Part shown: positions 39,102 through 44,521 of the stretch, one piece after another
Layout of the letters: every line of letters starts with the position of its first letter
Position numbering within the stretch: position 1 is the first letter of the stretch
Assembly: GCA_004295045.1 (NCBI GenBank)
Contig: SHND01000076.1
Span: 1 to 44,521, forward strand
Direction: 5' to 3'
Source: Chloroflexota bacterium
GTDB lineage: Bacteria; Chloroflexota; Anaerolineae; UBA4142; SHND01
Length of the DNA: 44,521 nt
Made by a program: the position numbers and the translations under genes
The notes under the pieces: generated by a model
Told to the model about the DNA's origin: nothing
Databases searched by the model: none
The model's input: the letters and a program-made list of their open reading frames with translations, nothing else

Positions 39102-39988
39102 CCATCGAATTGAATTCGACGGCTGAACAAAGCGCCGCAAAAAAAATGGACGCGCAAACGAAACGCGCACTCCAAGCCAAGCTGCGTCAATTTTACGAAC
39201 GCGAATTGACGGACGGACAGCGCGCGTATTTCAATGTGCGCGATGGAAATTTGATTCCGACGCGCATGGGCAAGCATTGGCTTGCAGAACATCAACGCGT
39301 CTTCGCGGAACTTTTGAAACTGTCCGCGCGCGATGTGTTTCTCGATGTCGGCTGCGGCGAAGGATATTATACGATGCCGTTGGCGCAGACGACGCGTTTC
39401 AGTGTGGGCGCGGATGTTTCATCGTCCGTTTTACAGTTGATGCAATCGCTGCGCGTGTACGACGCGCAAAAACTCGCGGCGTGTGTGATGGATGTGGAAA
39501 AGTTGCCGTTCGCGTCGCAAATGTTTGACAAAGCATTGTGTTCGCACTTGCTCGAACACGTTCTCGATGACCGCGCGGTGGTGAGCGAAATTCAACGCGT
39601 GGTGAAACCGAACGGCATCGCGGTCTTTGCGATTCCGTTGAAATATACGACGCCCTATCGCGCGCTGCGCGGCGCGGAAAATATCGCGCGCAAAATTTTT
39701 CGCCCGCACAAAAAACCCGCGCCCGTCGCGTCGCCCGGCGAATTGGACGTGCGGCTCGTCGGCAAGCAAGCGCACATTCGCCACTATTCGGTGAGTGTTT
39801 TTACGAAAATGTTGGACGAAATGGGCTTTACCGTAAAACGCGTCGTCGGCATGTGGTTCCATGACCCGCGCCATTGGCTCGTGTATCAAACCCAGCCGCG
39901 CGCATTTTTTTACAATCTCGGCACGCGCATTGCAAAACTCGACGCGAATTTGGGCGCGGGGCTCGTGGTGCAAACAATCCGCCGATGA
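39098..39988 (+). CDS. SAM-dependent methyltransferase
   Basis: A 296-aa methyltransferase whose core begins at VFLDVGCGEGYYTMPLAQ, with FDKALCSHLLEHVLDD as the post-motif. A ~70-residue N-terminal extension contains a helical, charged region. It overlaps both neighbours by four bases, so the two methyltransferases and the following glycosyltransferase are one translationally coupled unit. Confidence 0.83.
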   Translation: MTIELNSTAEQSAAKKMDAQTKRALQAKLRQFYERELTDGQRAYFNVRDGNLIPTRMGKHWLAEHQRVFAELLKLSARDVFLDVGCGEGYYTMPLAQTTRFSVGADVSSSVLQLMQSLRVYDAQKLAACVMDVEKLPFASQMFDKALCSHLLEHVLDDRAVVSEIQRVVKPNGIAVFAIPLKYTTPYRALRGAENIARKIFRPHKKPAPVASPGELDVRLVGKQAHIRHYSVSVFTKMLDEMGFTVKRVVGMWFHDPRHWLVYQTQPRAFFYNLGTRIAKLDANLGAGLVVQTIRR

Positions 39989-41112
39989 ACGTTTGTTTAT
40001 ACAATGTGACGACGACGACACAGTACGGCGGCGTCGAAAGTTTTGTGTGGGAGGTGGCGCGTGGACTCGCACAGCGCGGCGTGCGGACGACGATTGTGGG
40101 AGGCGACGGCAACATTCGTCGCGCGTACGAAAATGTGCGCGTCGTGACTTTTCCTTTCACCTCACGCGAGACGCTGCGAAAAATTCCGGGATTCGCAAAG
40201 CAATACACGCTTACAAAATTGTTGGAACGATTGAGTTTTGGCAAAAATGCGCGCGCCTTTATGCAGCGCGAACACTTTGACATCATTCATATTCAAAAGC
40301 CCTACGATTTGCCCGCCACCGCGTGGTTCAAAAGAAATTCCAAGAGCAAAATTGTGTTCGGCTGTCACGGCACCGATTTTTTTTCGGGCGATTCGCGTTT
40401 TGTGAACGCGAGCGACATTGCCGTTTCCTGTTCCGCGTTCAACGCCAACCAGGTGTACGAACATTACAACCTCACGCCGCGCGTCGTGTATAACGGCATT
40501 GACCCCGCGCAATTTTTTCCGCAAACGCCCAACGCGGCATCGCGTAAAAAAATCGCGGGCGACGCGCAAACGATTTTGTACGCGGGGCGTTTGGTGCGCT
40601 GGAAAGGCGTACAGTATTTGATTGATGCGATGGCGTTGTTGTCAAAAACGCGCGATGTGCAATTGCTCATTGCGGGCGAAGGCGAATATCGCGCAACATT
40701 GGAACAGCGCGCGCGCGCTTTGGGAATTTCCGAACGCGTAGAATTTTTAGGTTATATTTCCGCCGACGCGCTCGCGCCGTATTATGCGCTTGCGGACGTT
40801 GTCGCGCTCGCGAGTTACGCGAATGAAACGTTCAGCATCATGTCCGCCGAAGCGATGGCGTGCGCGCGTCCTGTCGTCGGCTCGCGTTTCGGCGGGATTC
40901 CCGAAGTGATTGCCAACGGCGAAACGGGCTTTCTCGCCGAACCCGAAAACGCGAACGATTTTGCAGAAAAAATCGCGCGTTTGCTCGACGATGAAAATTT
41001 GCGCGAGCGTTTTGGCAAATGCGGACGCGAACGTGTGTTGAAACTTTTTACGTGGGACGCAGTGACGGAACGCGTGTTGGAAGCGTATGATGCAGTGCGG
41101 ATAGGCAGGTAG
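39985..41112 (+). CDS. Glycosyltransferase family 4
   Basis: A 375-aa GT-B glycosyltransferase. The N-terminal domain starts VCLYNVTTTTQYGGVESFVW. The C-terminal donor domain includes ILYAGRLVRWKGVQYLIDAM and the E-x7-E region ETFSIMSAEAMACARPVVG. It transfers an activated sugar to a growing surface glycan; the sugar is not predictable. Confidence 0.9.
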   Translation: MNVCLYNVTTTTQYGGVESFVWEVARGLAQRGVRTTIVGGDGNIRRAYENVRVVTFPFTSRETLRKIPGFAKQYTLTKLLERLSFGKNARAFMQREHFDIIHIQKPYDLPATAWFKRNSKSKIVFGCHGTDFFSGDSRFVNASDIAVSCSAFNANQVYEHYNLTPRVVYNGIDPAQFFPQTPNAASRKKIAGDAQTILYAGRLVRWKGVQYLIDAMALLSKTRDVQLLIAGEGEYRATLEQRARALGISERVEFLGYISADALAPYYALADVVALASYANETFSIMSAEAMACARPVVGSRFGGIPEVIANGETGFLAEPENANDFAEKIARLLDDENLRERFGKCGRERVLKLFTWDAVTERVLEAYDAVRIGR

Positions 41113-41121
41113 ACAGGTAGT

Positions 41122-42336
41122 ATGCGAATTCTCATTATCACCACCGGCGGCATCACGCGCGTCTTTCGCAATTGGCCCGAAGTTTTGCTGGCGAAAGCGT
41201 TGGCGCGGCGCGGACACACGGTGCGCGCGTTCACGTACTATGACGCGAAATCGGAGGCGCTGAATACGCGCGCAGAAAACATTGACGGCGTAGAGGTGGA
41301 ACGCATTGCGCCGAACGGCTGGCTCACGCGCGAATTTTGGAACGCGCTAACCCGCGCGCCCAAACCCGACGTAATTCACATTCAACATTTACGCAACCAA
41401 TTCGCGTTTCAAGCCGCCTATTACGCGCGCCGCGAAAACATTCCGTATGTCGTCACTCCGATTGGTCCGCTGCATGACCACTATCTTTCGCTTGACCGCG
41501 ACAAGCCGCTCGATACAGAACCGTTGTATCACAATTTGATTTGGTCGCGCCGCGAAATTTTGAATCGCGCGGCGCGCGATGGACGCGTGAAACGGCATGT
41601 CGAAAATTATTTCATGCACTATCCCGTGCATCACGCGGATATGGTGATTGCGTGTTCAGAACACGAGCGCGGGATATGGACCGAGCTCGGCATCGAAAGC
41701 GCAACGATTCCGTTGTGGGTGGATGTGCCGTTCATTGCCGAAATGCGCGGCGAAAAATTCCCGCAAGAATTTGCGCGCCCGGTGATTTTGTTTGTCGGAC
41801 AATTCAAATATCGCAAAGGATTCGATGTGCTGGCGCGCGCCATGCCTGATGTGCTGCGCGATTTTCCGAACGCCACTTTTCTTTTTGTCGGTCACAGTCC
41901 GATTCATCGCCGCGAGTTGGAACTGATTGCGAAAAAAGATGGGACGAGCGAGCATTTGCAAATTTTGGAACGCGTGAGTGAAGAGGACAAAGTGCGCTTG
42001 TACAATTCCGCCGATATGTATGTTTTGCCGACGCGGTACGAAGGATTCGGTTTGCCGCCGCTTGAAGCGATGGCGGCGGGCTGTCCCGTGATCGCGTCCG
42101 ATATTCCCGTCGTAGATGAAGTGGTGCAGCACGAATACAACGGCTTGCTCGTGCCGCGCGATGAGCCGCGCGCGCTCGCGCAAACGATTGCACGGCTGCT
42201 GCGTGATGCTTCCCTGCGCGCGCGTTTGATTCAGAATGGATTTGAAACTTTGAAACGTTTTGACGAAAATGATTTGGTTGCGCGCAATGAAAACGTGTAC
42301 GAACGCGTGACGCAGAAATTGGCGGTCTCGGCATGA
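41122..42336 (+). CDS. Glycosyltransferase family 4
   Basis: A 404-aa GT4 enzyme with VILFVGQFKYRKGFDVLARA and the donor-site motif PTRYEGFGLPPLEAMAAGCP. It starts nine bases after the previous glycosyltransferase, the gap being a GGCAGGTAGACAGGTAG word repeat. Its end overlaps the epimerase start by four bases. Confidence 0.9.
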   Translation: MRILIITTGGITRVFRNWPEVLLAKALARRGHTVRAFTYYDAKSEALNTRAENIDGVEVERIAPNGWLTREFWNALTRAPKPDVIHIQHLRNQFAFQAAYYARRENIPYVVTPIGPLHDHYLSLDRDKPLDTEPLYHNLIWSRREILNRAARDGRVKRHVENYFMHYPVHHADMVIACSEHERGIWTELGIESATIPLWVDVPFIAEMRGEKFPQEFARPVILFVGQFKYRKGFDVLARAMPDVLRDFPNATFLFVGHSPIHRRELELIAKKDGTSEHLQILERVSEEDKVRLYNSADMYVLPTRYEGFGLPPLEAMAAGCPVIASDIPVVDEVVQHEYNGLLVPRDEPRALAQTIARLLRDASLRARLIQNGFETLKRFDENDLVARNENVYERVTQKLAVSA

Positions 42337-43274
42337 ATATTTTGGTCACGGGGGGCGCGGGTTTCATCGGTTCGCATTTGGTCGAGGAACTGGTGAAACG
42401 CGGCGAAACGACGCGCGTCCTCGATAATTTGGCGACGGGACATTTGAAAAATCTCGACGCGGTAAAAAATAAAATCGAATTTGTGCAAGGCGATATTGCC
42501 GACGAAAACGTTGTCCAAATCGCCGCGCGCGACGTGGACATTATTTTTCACCAAGCCGCGCTGCCGTCCGTGCCGCGTTCCATCAAAAATCCGCGCGCGT
42601 CGCACGACGCGAATCTGACAGGCACGCTGAATGTTTTGATTGCGGCGCGCGACAACGGCGTCAAACGCGTTGTGCTGGCGAGCAGCTCTTCCGTGTACGG
42701 CAACTCGCCGCAGCTCCCCAAAATCGAAACGTTCGAACCCGCGCCGCTTTCGCCGTACGCGGTCACAAAACTCGCGTGCGAATACTATGCGCGCGTTTTT
42801 TCTAATCTTTACGGGCTTTCGACAATTTGCCTCCGCTATTTCAATGTCTTTGGTCCGCGCCAAGACCCGACCTCGCAATACGCGGGCGCCCTCGCAAAAT
42901 TCGTGCAATGCGCGCTGCATCACGAACCCTTTCCCATTTACGGCGACGGGGAACAATCGCGCGATTTTACGTATGTGGAAAATGTAGTGAACGCGAATTT
43001 ACGCGCGGCATATTTCGAATTTGACGGCGGCGCGGTCATCAACATCGCGGGCGGCGCGCGCACGACGCTGAATCAAATCGTCGCGCTGCTGAATGAACTC
43101 ACGCATCAAAATTTGCCGACGCAATTCGCGCCCCCGCGCGCGGGTGATGTGCTTCATTCTCACGCCGACATTTCACGCGCGCGCGAGTTGTTGGGATATG
43201 AACCGACGGTGGATGTGCGAGAGGGATTGCGGCGAACCGTGGAGTATTACGAGGGGCTGGAGACTGGAGATTAG
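42333..43274 (+). CDS. NAD-dependent sugar-nucleotide epimerase/dehydratase (extended SDR)
   Basis: A 313-aa extended short-chain dehydrogenase. The Rossmann motif is VTGGAGFIGSHLVEEL, the catalytic Ser lies in LASSSSVYGNS and the Y-x3-K motif is YAVTKLACE. It closely resembles UDP-glucose 4-epimerase/GalE-like and WbpP-type enzymes. It likely supplies the nucleotide sugar used by the adjacent glycosyltransferases. Its last codons run into a word repeat. Confidence 0.9.
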   Translation: MNILVTGGAGFIGSHLVEELVKRGETTRVLDNLATGHLKNLDAVKNKIEFVQGDIADENVVQIAARDVDIIFHQAALPSVPRSIKNPRASHDANLTGTLNVLIAARDNGVKRVVLASSSSVYGNSPQLPKIETFEPAPLSPYAVTKLACEYYARVFSNLYGLSTICLRYFNVFGPRQDPTSQYAGALAKFVQCALHHEPFPIYGDGEQSRDFTYVENVVNANLRAAYFEFDGGAVINIAGGARTTLNQIVALLNELTHQNLPTQFAPPRAGDVLHSHADISRARELLGYEPTVDVREGLRRTVEYYEGLETGD

Positions 43275-43323
43275 AGACTGGAGACTCAATCTCCAGTCTC
43301 TAATCTCCAATCTCTTTTCTTTC
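43258..43323. repeat. 19-bp perfect inverted repeat spacer (GGAGACT words)
   Basis: GGAGATTAGAGACTGGAGA (43266-43284) is exactly complementary to 43290-43308 around a five-base loop. It overlaps the end of the epimerase gene and abuts the next ATG. The word set matches 1627-1660. Confidence 0.88.
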
Positions 43324-43977
43324 ATGAAACTCCGCTCCCCTCACCCTCAACGTCTGCTCATCGAAACGATTGACGCGCTGCTGCAAAATCCAAACGCGCG
43401 GATTCTTGATATTGGCGCGGGCAGCGTGGTGGAAAAAAATCGGCGCGCGGGACAATTCGCGTTGGCGGAAAAATACGCGCAGTTGGTAGAACAGCGCGGC
43501 TATTTTGGACTCGATGTTGAAATCGGCGCGAACGTTGCATTTGTCGCGGACGCGCATTTTTTGCCGCTGGCGGATGAGTCGCTCGACGCGGTGATCATGG
43601 TTTCGGTGTTGGAACATTTGTATGACCCGATTCGCGCGGTGAACCAAGTCGCGCGCGTTTTGAAAAAAGGCGGCGTCTATTTTTCGTATGCGCCGTTTTA
43701 TCATCCCTATCACGCGTCGCCGCACGATTATTTTCGGTTCACGCAAGAGGGTTATCGTTCGATGCTTAAAGAATTTTCGCGCGTCGAAATTGTTTCAGGC
43801 GGCAATCATGTCGCGGTAACAAATGATGTGTTGGCGCACGCGTTCGGTGGCAGCCGCGTCGGGCGCGCGCTCGCGCGCGTATTTGTCGAATTGCCCATGT
43901 CCATTCTCTTTCGCGCGTTCGATGCCAATCAAGCGTCGGACATTGCCGTCGGTTTCGCGGCGCGCGCCATAAAATAA
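43324..43977 (+). CDS. SAM-dependent methyltransferase
   Basis: A 217-aa methyltransferase with motif I ILDIGAGSVVEKNRRAG and DESLDAVIMVSVLEHLYDP, of the Methyltransf_11 group common in glycan clusters. ATG 43324 follows directly after the repeat hairpin; a longer frame exists upstream but overlaps the epimerase gene. Confidence 0.82.
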   Translation: MKLRSPHPQRLLIETIDALLQNPNARILDIGAGSVVEKNRRAGQFALAEKYAQLVEQRGYFGLDVEIGANVAFVADAHFLPLADESLDAVIMVSVLEHLYDPIRAVNQVARVLKKGGVYFSYAPFYHPYHASPHDYFRFTQEGYRSMLKEFSRVEIVSGGNHVAVTNDVLAHAFGGSRVGRALARVFVELPMSILFRAFDANQASDIAVGFAARAIK

Positions 43978-43985
43978 CAGCGTCT

Positions 43986-44521
43986 ATGCAATCCGATTCT
44001 CTGCGCGAATTGGCAAGTCACTATGCGGCAAAACATTTGCGCTTTAATGTCGCCGTCAATGTTCTCGACGGCGCATTTTTTGGCAGCGCGTTGGGCATTG
44101 CTTCGTTCGTCACCGTCATTCCTCTTTTTGTCAATACGCTTACGAGTTCGGCAATTCTCATCGGCTTGATTCCCGCGCTGCATACTATCGGTTGGCAACT
44201 GCCGCAACTTTTTACGGCAGGCACAGTGAGTCGGCTCTTGCGTTACAAACCGATGGTGTTGGCGATGACGATTCACGAGCGCGTGCCGTATCTCGGACTC
44301 GCTGTCGTCGCATTGTTTTCGCAAACGCTCAATCCGAATTTGGCGCTGGCGATTGTTTTCCTTTTGCTCATGTGGCAGGGCTTGGGTGGAGGATTGGCGG
44401 CGACGGCGTGGCAAAGCATGATTGGAAAAATTATTCCGCCGCGGCATCACGGAAAATTTTTCGGCATGCAATCGGCAACCGCGAATTTATTTGCGAGCGT
44501 TGCCGCGCTGATTGCGGGCAT
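43986..44521 (+). CDS. MFS transporter, N-terminal part
   Basis: The first 178 codons of a major facilitator-type transporter run off the right edge. Helices are visible at about residues 33-55, 58-75, 100-113 and 117-130, and GKIIPPRHHGKFFGMQSATA is the loop between the two sets of helices typical of this family. The substrate is unknown. Confidence 0.75.
   Translation, partial: MQSDSLRELASHYAAKHLRFNVAVNVLDGAFFGSALGIASFVTVIPLFVNTLTSSAILIGLIPALHTIGWQLPQLFTAGTVSRLLRYKPMVLAMTIHERVPYLGLAVVALFSQTLNPNLALAIVFLLLMWQGLGGGLAATAWQSMIGKIIPPRHHGKFFGMQSATANLFASVAALIAG

Overview
The window looks like a chromosomal segment of an uncultured Chloroflexota bacterium, probably Anaerolineae-like. The lineage is inferred from an almost complete LysW-dependent (alpha-aminoadipate) lysine pathway, a MalT-type LuxR regulator, a YacL-type PIN-TRAM protein, lipoproteins with Ala/Pro/Thr/Asn-rich linkers and very CGCG-rich coding DNA. 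No 16S or marker search was possible.

Layout. (1) 1-5300, mostly minus strand: the 5' end of tuf behind three tRNA genes (Thr-TGT, Tyr-GTA, Thr-GGT), an M19 dipeptidase, rlmB, a small membrane protein, cysS and a YacL-like PIN-TRAM protein. (2) 5300-7200: a gene-free stretch holding a candidate minus-strand non-coding RNA with its own promoter and terminator, then small plus-strand genes (glycogen-binding-like domain, an 86-aa unknown, DUF4287/SRPBCC). (3) 7200-15600: a candidate attenuated leader, then lysW-lysX-lysY-(four-helix-bundle gene)-lysZ, a half-size DMT protein, two tandem DUF3800 genes each followed by a near-identical structured RNA-like element, an aminotransferase (LysJ) and homocitrate synthase. 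(4) 15780-20650: a large LuxR regulator and an oxidoreductase group. (5) 20750-22930: the homoaconitase large subunit, whose 3' end is duplicated around a two-gene cassette (66-aa protein plus nucleotidyltransferase). (6) 23000-31000: secreted intradiol dioxygenase and YceI lipoproteins, PPOX protein, DUF998 protein, a zinc-ribbon/L7L12-like/NHL protein, K+ channel, uridine phosphorylase, methyltransferase and UGT-like glycosyltransferase. (7) 31060-35080: homoaconitase small subunit, homoisocitrate dehydrogenase, a lipoprotein, LysK and a conserved unknown. (8) 35100-44521: a GyrI-like protein, then a surface-glycan cluster with four methyltransferases, a flippase, two GT4 glycosyltransferases, a sugar-nucleotide epimerase and the start of an MFS transporter.

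Together the lysine genes supply homocitrate synthase, both homoaconitase subunits, homoisocitrate dehydrogenase, the carrier LysW, and LysX, LysZ, LysY, LysJ and LysK. Only the 2-aminoadipate aminotransferase (LysN) is not seen.

The three most unusual signals are: the tandem DUF3800-gene/structured-RNA units (11.36-12.96 kb); a cassette that appears to have entered the homoaconitase gene's 3' end while leaving it a substitute terminus (21.94-22.93 kb); and a genome-specific class of short-word, imperfect-tandem, often palindromic spacers that sit at gene junctions and also run in frame inside leuC/hacA, the LuxR gene, homocitrate synthase and the four-helix-bundle gene.
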